From assembly GCA_030841105.1 (NCBI GenBank), contig JAVEDE010000094.1:1-64000 (forward strand): a stretch of 64,000 nt of DNA, in the 5' to 3' direction. Under the pieces are notes generated by a model. The model was not told the DNA's origin. It was given only the letters and a program-made list of their open reading frames with translations, and did no database searches. Both the position numbers and the translations under genes were made by a program. Source of the DNA: Pyrinomonadaceae bacterium. GTDB taxonomy: Bacteria > Acidobacteriota > Blastocatellia > Pyrinomonadales > Pyrinomonadaceae. Below are positions 1 through 10,375 of the stretch, piece by piece. How positions within the stretch are numbered: the stretch's first letter is position 1; every line of letters begins with the position of its first letter.

Positions 1-45
1 GCCCCGCGTCGCCTTCTGTGTGTTGTCCAACTACCGCGCCGGTTC

Positions 46-2877
46 TTACTTGAACTTGAAGTTCGCGCGGTGCTCCGTGCCGTCGTTCAGTTTAACGACC
101 AACTGGCGGCATGTTCCTTCCCACGCCTTCAGCGTCTTCCAGTTATATTGATACTGGTCGCTTGAGGCACTGTAGGTCAGGCCGCTCTCGCCCGGTGTGT
201 CAATCTCCGAGAGGTCTACGGCCGGGTCGTTCGAGTTGCACGCGATCGTGCCCGACGCCGGGAAGTCAACGGCGAAGATGTCCAGCCCCTTGTTACCGCT
301 GAGACTGAACTTGATCGGGATCGCGCTGCCCGCCTTGACCGTGTTGACCACGGGCAGGTTGGAGATGGGCGAGAAGAATCCCGTGAACAGGTAATGCACG
401 CTCACGGTGAAACTGCACGAACTCGTGTTGCCCGACGGATCGGTGGCCGTCGCGTTGACGGTCGTCGTGCCGACGGGGAAGCTCGCGCCGGAGGCGTGCG
501 AGGTGACGACGTTGACCGCCGTGCTGCAACTGTCGGTGGCCGTGACGTTGAAGTTCACGGGCACGGACGTGGCCGCCGTGTTGGCGGGCAGGTTGACGAC
601 GATGTTGGCCGGGCAGGAGATGACCGGCGCGGTCGTGTCCACTACGTTCACCGTGCGCGTCGCCGTGCGGGTGTTAGTGCCGTCGGTGGCCGTGTAGGTG
701 ATCGTGTACGCGCCCGGCGTGTTCACGTTCACGCTGCCCGAAGTGGTGACGGGGACAGCGCCGCCGCAGGCGTCGTTGGCCGTCGCGCCCGCGTCGGTGT
801 AGCTCGTGTGACACTCGACGACGGTCGGGTTGCTGCCGTTGAGGGTGATGACCGGGGCGGTCGTGTCTACGACGTTGACCGTGCGCACCTCCGTGTCGTC
901 GTTGCCGGAGGCGTCGCTCACCGTGTAGGTCAGCGTGTACGTGCCGACCGTGTTCGGGTTAACCGTGCCGGAGACCTGAATCGCCGAGGTGAGATCGCCC
1001 GCGCAACTGTCGGTCGCGGTCGCGCCGGGGTCGTTGAACGCGCTGTGGCATTCGACCGTCAGCGTGTTCCCGCCGTTAAGCGAGATGCTCGGATCGATGG
1101 TGTCCACAACGTTGACCGTGCGCGTGATGGACGCGACCAGATCGTCGGTCGTGTCGGCGGGCGTGCCGTGATTATCTGTGGCCGAGTAGGTGATGGTGTA
1201 CGTGCCGACGGTGTTCGGGTCAACGTTGCTGTTGACGCTGACGACCGAGGGGCCGTCGCAAGCATCAATCGCCGTTGCGCCCGGATCGACGAAGGGGACG
1301 TGACACTCGACCGTGATCACCTCGGTCTCGACTTCATCCGTCAGCGGGTTGTCGCCGTTGAGGGTGATGTGCGGCGGCGAGTCGTCTTCGACGTTGACGG
1401 TGCGAACGACCGGAGTCGCCGTGATGTCGTCGGAGGTGTTGGCCGGCGTGCCGTTGTTGTAGGTGGCCGTGTAGGTGATGGTGTAAGAGCCGGGTGCGTT
1501 CGGGTTCACCGTGCTGGTGGCGGTCGGCGTGACGCCCGGCCGGTTGGTCGTCGCGCCGGGGTCGGCGAACGGCGGGACGGAGTTGCATTCGACCGTCATC
1601 GGGTTCGCCCCGTTGAGGGTGATCTGGAACGAGCGCGTGTCAATGACCGTCACCGGGAAGCTGGTGAAGTCGCCCGACGCGGCCGTGCAGAGGACGTTGG
1701 TCGTGCCCACCGGGAAGAGCGAGCCGGAGGGCGTGTCGCACTGCACCGGATCGCATGATGCGCCCACAGCGTCCACCGTATAGTTCACGAACGCACCGTA
1801 CAACATCTCCGTCGGGTCGTTCGGATCGGGAATCAACGAGCCGTTCACAGTGATCGGAGCCGGGGGCGTCAGCGCGCAGGTCTGCGTCCCGCCGGATTCC
1901 TGCAAGACGACGATGCCGAACGAGTCCGAGTTGCTGAACGGTCGCGGGTCGGTGGTGGCGCTGGCGACGGTCGCGACGCCACTGAGGTGCGTGCCCGCCG
2001 CCGCCGTCACCTGATAGACGGCGAGGAAGGTCACAATACCGCCGCGCGGGAGACTCGCGACGTTGCAGACGCTGCCGCAGTCCGGGCTTGTCCCTTGAGT
2101 GAAACTTTGGAGCGACAAACCGGGCACCGTGGGGAGTGTGACATCAATGTTCGACGCGGCGTCCGGCCCGGCGTTGCGGACGTAAATTTTGACCGGGACG
2201 GTCGCGCCGGAAGCCACGGTATCGTCGGCGGCCACCGCGGAGATTTGCAGGTCGGCGCGCGGGCTGGTGGGTTCATGCACGTCGAAGAAGGAGACGGCGC
2301 TGCGCGAGCCGTCGGCCGATCTCAAGTCAATCCTCCATGTCCCGCGGTTGTCCACGATATCGCCGCCGACGACTGAGGTCGCCGTGCCGGGGAGCGTGAA
2401 GAGGCTGGTCTGCCCGCTCGACGTGAGGAAGTCCGAGCCGAGAATGTGGTTGTCGGGATCAACGAAAGTAATGCTGCGGAAGAAAAAGAAACTGGCCGGG
2501 AAGGTAGCGCGCACGCAGACCGTCTCGCCGAGGTTGAAGTCAGTCTTCGGGGTCGAGCAGTCGGCGGCGTAGGTGTCCAGCGAGTTTACCGGGAACTGGA
2601 ACATCGCGAGCGACAACGCCGACGCGCCCGTGCCGTTGGGTTGTCGCGCGACCGAGGGAAGACTCGCGCCGGCAGCCGCGCCGGGTGATGCGGCCGACGA
2701 CGGCGCGCCGGTATAAAAGATCGTGATGAAGAGGGCGAAGAGGGCGAGGAACGCGCCCGCGCGCCGGGCAGTCCCGCCAGCCGCCAACCATCTCAGGAGA
2801 GGGCGTCGTGGTGATGTTGTTGATGAAGTGATTTTAAGTTTAGCGAGTGGGTTCGGAGCGAAGGGGGGACGGGACAT
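46..2877 (-). CDS. Large exported Ig-like/HYR repeat protein with C-terminal PxKF domain
   Basis: Predicted 943-residue exported or surface protein. After a basic N-terminus comes one hydrophobic segment (about residues 40-60, FLALFALFITIF), then a DUF11-like domain (about 205-325) and a Cys-containing HYR-like module. Four tandem DUF5011-type Ig-like repeats follow, each with a core like ITLNG..P..VEC...F.DPGATA and ending RTVNV.D. A second HYR module (VISCPANIVV) and a C-terminal PxKF domain (IPIKFSLSGNKG) close the protein. Such repeats usually make extracellular stalks or adhesins; the ligand is unknown. The start is the second ATG: GAGGAG lies 6 bases before it but directly abuts the upstream ATG at 2883. 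The gene is divergent from the glycosyltransferase gene and its function cannot be named more precisely. Confidence 0.85.
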   Translation of the reverse strand: MSRPPFAPNPLAKLKITSSTTSPRRPLLRWLAAGGTARRAGAFLALFALFITIFYTGAPSSAASPGAAAGASLPSVARQPNGTGASALSLAMFQFPVNSLDTYAADCSTPKTDFNLGETVCVRATFPASFFFFRSITFVDPDNHILGSDFLTSSGQTSLFTLPGTATSVVGGDIVDNRGTWRIDLRSADGSRSAVSFFDVHEPTSPRADLQISAVAADDTVASGATVPVKIYVRNAGPDAASNIDVTLPTVPGLSLQSFTQGTSPDCGSVCNVASLPRGGIVTFLAVYQVTAAAGTHLSGVATVASATTDPRPFSNSDSFGIVVLQESGGTQTCALTPPAPITVNGSLIPDPNDPTEMLYGAFVNYTVDAVGASCDPVQCDTPSGSLFPVGTTNVLCTAASGDFTSFPVTVIDTRSFQITLNGANPMTVECNSVPPFADPGATTNRPGVTPTATSTVNPNAPGSYTITYTATYNNGTPANTSDDITATPVVRTVNVEDDSPPHITLNGDNPLTDEVETEVITVECHVPFVDPGATAIDACDGPSVVSVNSNVDPNTVGTYTITYSATDNHGTPADTTDDLVASITRTVNVVDTIDPSISLNGGNTLTVECHSAFNDPGATATDSCAGDLTSAIQVSGTVNPNTVGTYTLTYTVSDASGNDDTEVRTVNVVDTTAPVITLNGSNPTVVECHTSYTDAGATANDACGGAVPVTTSGSVNVNTPGAYTITYTATDGTNTRTATRTVNVVDTTAPVISCPANIVVNLPANTAATSVPVNFNVTATDSCSTAVNVVTSHASGASFPVGTTTVNATATDPSGNTSSCSFTVSVHYLFTGFFSPISNLPVVNTVKAGSAIPIKFSLSGNKGLDIFAVDFPASGTIACNSNDPAVDLSEIDTPGESGLTYSASSDQYQYNWKTLKAWEGTCRQLVVKLNDGTEHRANFKFK

Positions 2878-3000
2878 AGGCATCTCCTCTATAGAGTTGT
2901 ATTGGCTGGGTCGGAGTCCTGCTAGGACGGGGATTGTCAGACTACGAAACGGAAATTGGAAAAGGCGGCCAAGACTTTCCCAGTTTCATTTGCGGGGTTA

Positions 3001-3030
3001 CACATACACACTGCCCGGATGGCTCGTCAA
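3001..3030 (-). promoter_or_regulatory. Possible promoter of the Ig-like protein gene
   Basis: The 324-base divergent spacer (2878-3201) holds no gene. On the minus strand TTGACG (3025-3030) and TATGTG (3001-3006) are separated by 18 bases, a plausible -35/-10 pair that would give a leader of about 115 bases. Only motif similarity supports it. Confidence 0.3.
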
Positions 3031-3201
3031 AATGCATCGCGCATGCTATGTGAATTATGGGAGAGAGTCAAGGCCGCGCCGTCGTTCAAACAGCGTTCGC
3101 GGAGACGGCTCGAAGCCGCGCCGGGAACACGCTCCGCCGACGGTTATGCTAAGCTGACTCGGCCGCGATAGTTGACGTCAAGCAGGAGGGAGCGCCGTGC
3201 G

Positions 3202-5649
3202 ATGCAAGGTGTGGTGGTCGCCACAATCGTCGCCAAGAACTACTTATCGTTCGCGCGCGTGCTGGCCGACTCCTTCCGCCGTCAACATCCCGACGTTCCC
3301 TTCTTCGTCCTCCTGACCGACGAAGTTGACGACCACTTCGATCCCGCCGCCGAGCCGTTCCAACTGCTGCGTCTCTCCGACCTGAAGATTCCCAACCTCC
3401 CGCGCTTCCGCTTTCACTACTCGCAACAGGAGTTGACCTACGCGGCGACCCCGTACCTGCTGAGTCATCTTCTGGACGAGGGTTTCAGCCGCGCGGCTTT
3501 CTTGAAACAGGAGAGCCTCGTGGTCGGCGACCTGACGCCAATCCTCGCGCTGCTCAAGGACAATCCCATCGTTCTCACGCCACACCTGCTCGAACCTTTG
3601 TCGGGCGCGGGCGCGATCGAGCGCGAACTCAACATCCTCCAATCGGGCGTCTACAACGTCGGCTTCCTCGGCGTTTCGGAGTCGGCGGCGGCGCGGGAGT
3701 TTCTCGCGTGGTGGGGCGACCGTCTCTACGAACACTGCCGCCGCGACGTTCCGCAAGGCATGCACTTCGAGCAACGCTGGTTAGACCTCGTGCCCGCTTT
3801 CTTCCCCGCCGCACGTGTCGTCCGCGATCACGGCTTCAACGTCGGGCACTGGAATCTGCCGGAGCGCGCCATCAACTTTCGCGGCGAGACACTCTTGCCT
3901 GACGGCGCGGCTCGTATGGTTGACGGCGCGGCGTGTCGCTTCTTCCGTTTCAGCGGCTTCGACCCCGAACGCCCGCAAGAGATCACGCGCTACGTCCGGC
4001 GGCTCGACATGGATGACATCGGGGAGACGGCCGAACTATTCCGTCGTTACGTGGCGCTACTGGAAGCGGCGGGCTATCACGAGACGAAAACTTGGCCTTA
4101 CGCTTACGGCTTCTTCGACAACGGCGCGCTGGTGACAGACCGCGCCCGTCGTCTCTACCGCGAGTTGGGAAGGGAGGCCGAGAGGTTCGGCGACGCGCTG
4201 GCAGTTGCGCCCCCGCACAGTTTTTATAACTGGCTGAACAGTCACAACGACGATGATCACTCCGACGTTCGTCGCGGGGCAGTCGCCCGTCTATGGCGTG
4301 CGGCGCGCGGGCACAAGCGGGGCGACGGCAATAGCGGAAGCAATGGCAACAACGGCGGGGCACTAGGCCGCAAGAGAAACGATGATCCAACCCCGACCGC
4401 GAGTGTCGCGAGCGTCCGTCAGGCGATCCCCGGACGGCGCGATTCCCCGTCAGCCGGGAACGGCGCGGCAAGTCATGCAACGCATGTTGCGGGCAAAGAG
4501 TTGGAAGGCGTCGCCGTCGCCACCATCGTCGCCAAGAACTATCTATCGTTCGCGCGCGTGCTGGCGCAGTCTTTCCGACGGCAACACCCCGGCGTGCCCT
4601 TCTTCGTCCTGCTCACGGATGAAGTGGACGATTACTTCGACCCCGCGGCCGAGCCGTTCCAACTCCTCCACCCGCGCGAACTAAACATAAACGAACTCCC
4701 GCGCCTCCGTTTTCAATATTACCGCAAGCAGTTTGCCGCCGCGATGAAGCCATACCTTCTGAGTCACTTGTTGGAGCGCGGATTCGGCAGCGCGATCTTC
4801 CTCGACCCCGACACGCTCATCCTGAGCGATCTGACCGCGCTCTTAACAGAAGCGCGCCGCCACTCCGTCACGCTGACGCCTCACCTGCTCGCGCCGCTCA
4901 AGGGCGACGGGCGCGCCGCGCGCGAACTGAACCTGCTTCAAGTCGGCGTCTACAACGGCGGCTTCGTCGGCGTCTCCGCCACGCCCGGCGCGCGGCAGTT
5001 TCTCACGTGGTGGCGCAGACGCGTCTCCCGCCATTGCCGCTTCGACATCCCGCAGGGCATGCACTACGACCAACGCTGGTTAGACCTCGCGGCGGTCTTC
5101 TTCGATGGCGTCCACATCCTGCGCGACCCCGGTTGCAACGTCGCTTACTGGAACTTGCCGGAGCGCGACGTTCGTCTGCACGAACACGGAGTAACAGTTG
5201 ACGGGCAGCCGTGCCGCTTCTTTCACTTCAGCGGTTTCGACCCCGGCCGCCCGCGCGGCGTGACCCGCTACTCCGAACGTCTCACGATGGACGAACTCGG
5301 CGACACGGCCGAACTCTTCCGGCGTTACCTGTCGCTCGTCGAGGCCGCGGGCTATCACGAAACCAAAGCGTGGCCGTATGCCTACGACTGCTTCGACAAC
5401 GGCGCGGGCGTTACCGAACGCGCGCGGCGCATCTACCGCGACATGGGAGACGCGGTTGATCAATTCGGCGACCCGCTTGAGACCGCCCCGCCGCACAGCT
5501 ACGCGCGCTGGCTGAGACGACACGACGGCTTGCTCGGCGTGTCGCAACAGGCCGTGACCCGTTTGTTCGCGGCCGGACGACGTCGCCTCGGAGTCGGACG
5601 CCGCCGCCTCTCGGCGTGGGCGACGCGCGCAGGCGACAGTCGCCGCTGA
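3202..5649 (+). CDS. Tandemly duplicated glycosyltransferase-like protein
   Basis: An 815-residue protein made of two copies of one domain (about 3-345 and 436-780), each starting with VATIVAKNYLSFARVLA.SF and offset by exactly 433 codons. A Gly/Asn-rich linker (about 370-400) separates them. The fold signature (VATIVAKNY start, PYLLSHLL, FLDPD, IPQGMHYDQRW) fits GT8-like nucleotide-sugar transferases. The C-terminal copy keeps the metal-binding DPD (535-537), while the N-terminal copy has KQE at the matching place (102-104), so only the second domain looks catalytically competent. The start is ATG 3202, with AGGAGGG at 3184-3190; a longer TTG start at 3172 lacks a ribosome site. Donor and acceptor are unknown. 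Confidence 0.8.
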   Translation: MQGVVVATIVAKNYLSFARVLADSFRRQHPDVPFFVLLTDEVDDHFDPAAEPFQLLRLSDLKIPNLPRFRFHYSQQELTYAATPYLLSHLLDEGFSRAAFLKQESLVVGDLTPILALLKDNPIVLTPHLLEPLSGAGAIERELNILQSGVYNVGFLGVSESAAAREFLAWWGDRLYEHCRRDVPQGMHFEQRWLDLVPAFFPAARVVRDHGFNVGHWNLPERAINFRGETLLPDGAARMVDGAACRFFRFSGFDPERPQEITRYVRRLDMDDIGETAELFRRYVALLEAAGYHETKTWPYAYGFFDNGALVTDRARRLYRELGREAERFGDALAVAPPHSFYNWLNSHNDDDHSDVRRGAVARLWRAARGHKRGDGNSGSNGNNGGALGRKRNDDPTPTASVASVRQAIPGRRDSPSAGNGAASHATHVAGKELEGVAVATIVAKNYLSFARVLAQSFRRQHPGVPFFVLLTDEVDDYFDPAAEPFQLLHPRELNINELPRLRFQYYRKQFAAAMKPYLLSHLLERGFGSAIFLDPDTLILSDLTALLTEARRHSVTLTPHLLAPLKGDGRAARELNLLQVGVYNGGFVGVSATPGARQFLTWWRRRVSRHCRFDIPQGMHYDQRWLDLAAVFFDGVHILRDPGCNVAYWNLPERDVRLHEHGVTVDGQPCRFFHFSGFDPGRPRGVTRYSERLTMDELGDTAELFRRYLSLVEAAGYHETKAWPYAYDCFDNGAGVTERARRIYRDMGDAVDQFGDPLETAPPHSYARWLRRHDGLLGVSQQAVTRLFAAGRRRLGVGRRRLSAWATRAGDSRR

Positions 5650-5715
5650 GCCTGCCGGGTTAGACACGATCATTCCCCGTCGGCTCGGCGTGTGACGAAC
5701 GCTGTGGATGGTTAG

Positions 5716-6585
<870 letters not shown>

Positions 6586-6600
6586 AAAATTAATCCCTTT

Positions 6601-6630
6601 GAATATGTAATCCGCGAATATCTAATCCGC
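6601..6630 (-). repeat. 15-bp tandem duplication in desaturase leader
   Basis: On the plus strand GAATATGTAATCCGC is followed immediately by GAATATCTAATCCGC (14 of 15 identical). It sits directly upstream of the Shine-Dalgarno sequence of the desaturase gene. Confidence 0.85.
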
Positions 6631-6784
6631 TTGTCCCCCTTACTATACACAAACATGAATCGCCCCGGCTAACCGCGCCCGCCGAATCCGTGGCGCGGGC
6701 GTCGCACGCGGCGTGACGACTTCGCAACACGAAATCGCCTATCATGTCTCCACCGACGACATTATTTAAGGAGCGTTATTTTCT

Positions 6785-7327
6785 ATGGAGCAGAACGAAG
6801 AGGTCGCGACGCTGGCGGGCGGTTGTTTCTGGTGTCTCGAAGCCGTCTACGCGGATTTGCGCGGCGTCGCGCGCGTCGTGTCCGGCTACGCGGGCGGGCA
6901 CACGGAGAACCCTACCTACCGTGAGGTCTGCAATGAAACGACCGGGCACGCAGAGGTGGTGCAGATCACTTTCGACCCGCGCGTCGTCTCGTACCGCGAA
7001 CTACTGGAAGTCTTCTTCACCATCCACGACCCTACGACGCTCAACCGGCAGGGCGGCGATGTGGGCACGCAGTATCGCTCCGCCGTCTTTTACCACTCGC
7101 CCGAACAGCGTGAGACGGCCGTCGCCGTCGTCGCCGAACTCGACGCGGCGCGCGTCTGGGACGCACCCATCGTTACGGAGATCACGCCGCTCAACGTCTT
7201 CTACCCGGCAGAGGATTACCATCAGGAGTATTACCAGAACAACGCGAACCAGCCTTACTGCCGCGCCGTCATCGCGCCGAAGGTCTCCAAGTTTCGCCAG
7301 AAGTACTTAGAGAAGTTGAAGCGGTAA
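6785..7327 (+). CDS. msrA: Peptide methionine sulfoxide reductase A
   Basis: Reduces methionine-S-sulfoxide in proteins. The 180-residue protein has the GCFWC catalytic motif (catalytic Cys14), the GYAGG and NPTY segments, GHAEVV, and the conserved TLNRQGGDVGTQYRS and FYPAEDYHQ(E)YY blocks, giving a full-length canonical MsrA. The start ATG is preceded by AAGGAG (6768-6773) at an 11-base spacing. It stands alone, divergent from the desaturase, with TATCAT (about 6750-6755) as a possible -10. No MsrB domain is fused. Resolving cysteines are not obvious beyond Cys17 and a C-terminal Cys in NQPYC. Confidence 0.97.
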   Translation: MEQNEEVATLAGGCFWCLEAVYADLRGVARVVSGYAGGHTENPTYREVCNETTGHAEVVQITFDPRVVSYRELLEVFFTIHDPTTLNRQGGDVGTQYRSAVFYHSPEQRETAVAVVAELDAARVWDAPIVTEITPLNVFYPAEDYHQEYYQNNANQPYCRAVIAPKVSKFRQKYLEKLKR

Positions 7328-7400
7328 AGAAGGACGTAAGCAAGTATCGGTCGCGCGTGCATGCGAATGAAAATTAAGAGAGTCAGTTGCGCGTGTGGAT

Positions 7401-7445
7401 AAAAAACAAGAGAGCCGGATGGGCGTTTGACCCGTCCGGCTCTCT
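7401..7445 (-). terminator. Rho-independent terminator of the BON-domain gene
   Basis: Inverted repeat with 15-base arms at 7409-7423 and 7431-7445 (AGAGAGCCGGATGGG against its complement with one G-T pair) and a 7-base loop. On the minus strand it is followed by TTGTTTTTTATC, a good U-tract. It lies 33 bases after the BON gene and may also block read-through from msrA. Confidence 0.85.
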
Positions 7446-7477
7446 GTTCGTTCGTACCGCTATCAGAAGCGGAACGT

Positions 7478-8056
7478 TTATCTAACTTTGCGATCGTCGC
7501 GCTCGGCGACGAGGTTGTTCGTCACGGAGAAGACGCCGGGAACGGCGCGCGCGGCGAACTCCGCGAGCTGCTTGTCCATGCGGTTGCCGACGACGCCTTC
7601 CAGCGTCACGTGCCCGCGGTTGACCACGATGTGCAGCGACGGGTTCGATCCCATCGCGTAACGGTAGAGGCTGCCCGTGTTGAAGATGGCGCGATACGCT
7701 TCGGCGCGAATGCTGTCGTCGAAGCCGGAGAGCGGCAACACCTCGATGTTGTTGATGACGCGCCCGACGCCCTTGATCTTCGCCACGCGACGCCCCGCGT
7801 CCGAACGCGTTGACGGGCGCACCACCTGACCGTAAAGCGTCACCGTGTCGCCCTCGACCTTGTAGGCGAGGTTGTCGAAGACGCCGTAGTAAGGCAGCGT
7901 GACGAGTTCCTTGCGGACGCGTTTCAAAATTTGCTGCCCTTCGACACCCTGATCGGAATCCGCGTTCGGAACAGCCGCCACGACGACGGTCGCCGCCGAA
8001 GCCGCCAGCGCGAAGAACAGCGCGACTGCGGCCAAACTATTTTTGAACGTTTTCAT
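7478..8056 (-). CDS. Exported BON-domain protein
   Basis: A 192-residue protein with a signal peptide (MKTFKNSLAAVALFFALAAS) and two BON domains, about 45-110 (VEGDTVTLYGQVVRPSTRS) and 120-185 (NRGHVTLEGVVGNRMDK). The conserved Gly and VTL-G cores of both are visible. BON domains bind phospholipid or stabilise envelope proteins (OsmY family), so a periplasmic role is likely. The start was moved to the ATG at the signal peptide; the longer frame from 8089 adds 11 residues without a better ribosome site. It ends in a strong terminator. Confidence 0.85.
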   Translation of the reverse strand: MKTFKNSLAAVALFFALAASAATVVVAAVPNADSDQGVEGQQILKRVRKELVTLPYYGVFDNLAYKVEGDTVTLYGQVVRPSTRSDAGRRVAKIKGVGRVINNIEVLPLSGFDDSIRAEAYRAIFNTGSLYRYAMGSNPSLHIVVNRGHVTLEGVVGNRMDKQLAEFAARAVPGVFSVTNNLVAERDDRKVR

Positions 8057-8270
8057 AGCTCTTTTCACCCCTCTGTAAATGTCAGTCATAATATTTTCTC
8101 GTGGAATTTAGATGCCTGAGCGCGTGCGCGAGTGGCCTCTGCACGCGGCGCGGCGTCGGGCGCGGGGCGGCGTAAAAGGACTGTGATTCAAACGTTTTTT
8201 TGCTATTGTTACCCACGCTGCTTCGGGCGCGCGTCGGCGGGCGGCGAGACAGTGCAAGGAGGTGTGGGGG

Positions 8271-9185
8271 ATGGCATCGGTCTGGGAACGGGGCGGGTTG
8301 ACGTGGAGAGAGTTGGGGCGGCGCGTCTGGTGTGAAATCTACGACGGCGACTTGCTGACGCGCGCGGCGGCCTTATCCTACTACTTCCTGCTCGCGCTCT
8401 TTCCGCTGCTCCTCTTCCTCATCGCCATGCTCGGCTACTTCGCAGAGGCGGGCACGGAACTGCGCGCCAACCTCCTGCGCTACCTCTCGACCGTCATCCC
8501 GCGCACGGCCTCCACGCTCATTCGCACCACCGTTGACGAGATCGCCGAGAACACGGGCAGCGGCAAACTCACCTTCGGGTTGCTGACCGCCGTGTGGGCA
8601 GCGTCCTACGGGATGGGCGCGATCAGCGACACTTTGAACTCGGCCTACGGCGTCAAAGAGTCGCGCGCGTGGTGGAAGGTGCGTCTGACTTCGATCGGCC
8701 TCACCGTCGTCATCGCCGTTTTGACGATCACCGCTCTGATGCTCGTGCTCTACGGCGGCGAGATCGGCGACGCGCTGGCAAACCGCTTCGGGTTCAGCAG
8801 CGCGTTCACGCTGGCGTGGACGATCGTGCAGTGGCCGATTGTGCTGGCGTTCGTGCTGCTGGCCTTCGCCTTGATCTACTACTTCGCGCCCGACCTCCAC
8901 GATCAGAAGTGGTACTGGATCACGCCCGGCTCGCTCGCGGGCGTCGCGCTCTGGCTGCTCGTCTCCTTCGTCTTCCGCCTCTACCTGCGCTACTTCGACA
9001 ACTACAGCATCACCTACGGCTCGCTCGGCGCGGTCATCGTCCTGATGCTCTGGTTCTACCTGACGGGCTGCGCGATCCTGATCGGCGGCGGCGTAAACGC
9101 CGAGATCGAGAACGCCGCGGCCGACGCGGGCACGCCCGGCGCAAAACGCCACGGCCGCAAAAGCCCGCCGAAGAAAAAGGGATGA
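8271..9185 (+). CDS. YihY/BrkB family inner-membrane protein
   Basis: A 304-residue polytopic protein with about six membrane segments and the family hallmarks LTRAAALSYYFLLALFPLLL, LFGLLTAVWAASYGM..., NSAYGVKE and the C-terminal SYGSLGAVIVLMLWFYL. The tail (about 280-304) is basic and lysine-rich, probably cytoplasmic. Function in the family is poorly defined; BrkB-type names come from an old virulence link and do not imply an RNase. The start is ATG 8271: AAGGAGGTG at 8256-8264 fits it, whereas the GTG at 8262 lies inside that site. Divergent from the BON gene across a 214-base spacer. Confidence 0.9.
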   Translation: MASVWERGGLTWRELGRRVWCEIYDGDLLTRAAALSYYFLLALFPLLLFLIAMLGYFAEAGTELRANLLRYLSTVIPRTASTLIRTTVDEIAENTGSGKLTFGLLTAVWAASYGMGAISDTLNSAYGVKESRAWWKVRLTSIGLTVVIAVLTITALMLVLYGGEIGDALANRFGFSSAFTLAWTIVQWPIVLAFVLLAFALIYYFAPDLHDQKWYWITPGSLAGVALWLLVSFVFRLYLRYFDNYSITYGSLGAVIVLMLWFYLTGCAILIGGGVNAEIENAAADAGTPGAKRHGRKSPPKKKG

Positions 9186-9193
9186 GGGCAGCA

Positions 9194-9282
9194 GGGTGAG
9201 GGATGAATTAAGAGAAGCACTCACTTGCTTGAATGCTTTCTTTCATCCCTCATCCTTCATCCCTTCCTTTCATCCCTCATCC
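9194..9282. repeat. Heptamer-like hairpin between convergent genes
   Basis: GGGTGAGGGATGAA (9194-9207) can pair with TTCATCCCTCATCC (9242-9255) or with an identical second copy at 9269-9282, which encodes the stop of the small minus-strand gene. It probably works as a two-way terminator. It belongs to the group of GATGAG/GTGATGA-type hairpins found at 15.5, 48.0 and 58.1 kb. Confidence 0.6.
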
Positions 9283-9608
9283 ACTCCCGTGTCGCCGGTG
9301 GTGGACATCGAGCCGCCCCCGCCGCTCGCGCCGCCCACAGATGCTCCTGCGCTGCTGCCCGCGCCCGCATCATTCGCGCCGCTCGTCCCAGCGGGCGCGC
9401 CCGAGAAGTCCATCTCGCCGACCGCGCCGATGGTGCCGGGCGCGCTCGCCGCCGGAGTGCCTTCGGACTCGCCGCGCCCGTCGGACGGCAGGTAAGTCTG
9501 CGTGCCGCCGATTTCACCGGGCATGATATTTTCGTTCTCGCCGCCCGCGTCCGTGCCGCCAGTACCGCCCGCGATCCTGTCCGCTTCGTCATTCCTGTTG
9601 TCGGTCAT
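9270..9608 (-). CDS. Small acidic Gly/Ala/Ser-rich hypothetical protein
   Basis: A 112-residue protein with no recognised domain and an almost wholly disordered composition (Gly, Ala, Ser, Thr, Asp), net acidic and with no Cys or membrane segment. A good ribosome site (AGGAAGGA, about 9 bases upstream) on the minus strand supports expression. The C-terminal codons GVDEG lie in the hairpin repeat shared with the convergent BrkB-like gene. It could be a stress-linked disordered protein, but the sequence does not show this. Confidence 0.55.
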   Translation of the reverse strand: MTDNRNDEADRIAGGTGGTDAGGENENIMPGEIGGTQTYLPSDGRGESEGTPAASAPGTIGAVGEMDFSGAPAGTSGANDAGAGSSAGASVGGASGGGGSMSTTGDTGVDEG

Positions 9609-9834
9609 CGTTTCGTGTCCTTCCTCGCGTTGATAGAAACTGTTGAACCGGCGGGCGCATCGAATCGCTCGCGCCGAAAACTTCGACGCCTCTCGCGCTC
9701 GCCCGACTCTCCAAAATGTGACAGGGGAAACGTGGCGAGTTTATGGCGCGCGGCTGTCAACGTCTGTACCGTGGCGTACTGTTGAATGAAGGCGGGCGGC
9801 GTCGGCGCGCCGAATGCGTCTATAATCTCGCGGC

Positions 9835-10302
9835 ATGAGCGCGATACCAACCAAGACGCAAACCTCGGCGGGCGGCGTGGTGTTTCGCCGCCTCGGCGAC
9901 GGGCGCGTCAAAGTGGCTCTGATCTCGGTCGGCGAGGGGAAGCGTTGGCAGTTGCCCAAAGGTCTGGTTGATGCGGGCGAGTCGGCGGAGTCGGCGGCCG
10001 TGCGCGAGGCGCGCGAGGAGGCGGGCGTCGAGACCGAACTCGTCGCACCCCTGGACAAGATCGAATACTGGTACTACGCGACGAACCGAGGCGGCGGGCG
10101 CGTGCGCTTTCACAAGTTCGTACATTTCTACCTGCTGCGCTACCTGTCGGGCGACGTGCGCGATCACGACACGGAAGTCAACGAGGCGCGCTGGGTGGAG
10201 ATAGACGAGGCGCGCGCGATGCTGGCCTTCGCGGGCGAGCGCAAAGTGTTGGAGCTGGCGCGCGAGATGCTCGCCGCCGGACGCGACGCCCGCCGGGAAT
10301 AA
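9835..10302 (+). CDS. Nudix hydrolase
   Basis: A 155-residue Nudix hydrolase with a perfect Nudix box: G43, E49, R57-E58, E61-E62 and G64 match GX5EX7REUXEEXGU. The N-terminal TSAGGVVFRR and KRWQLPKGLVDAGES segments resemble diadenosine-polyphosphate or (d)NTP hydrolases of the MutT/Ap4A group. The substrate cannot be decided from sequence. The gene stands alone and converges with the small basic ORF at 10376. Start ATG 9835 begins the fold directly. Confidence 0.92.
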   Translation: MSAIPTKTQTSAGGVVFRRLGDGRVKVALISVGEGKRWQLPKGLVDAGESAESAAVREAREEAGVETELVAPLDKIEYWYYATNRGGGRVRFHKFVHFYLLRYLSGDVRDHDTEVNEARWVEIDEARAMLAFAGERKVLELAREMLAAGRDARRE

Positions 10303-10375
10303 ATTTTCCGGGCTTCGCCTCGGAGCGGGCTTCGACGTGAAACTCGACTTTCAGCTTCGCGCCGAAGCTCGCCTT

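Noticed and set aside
394-1758. Long plus-strand open frame over the Ig-like gene, Arg/Val/Asp-rich
   Set aside because: Antisense shadow of the repeat protein; composition is typical of high-GC antisense frames and it has no domain.
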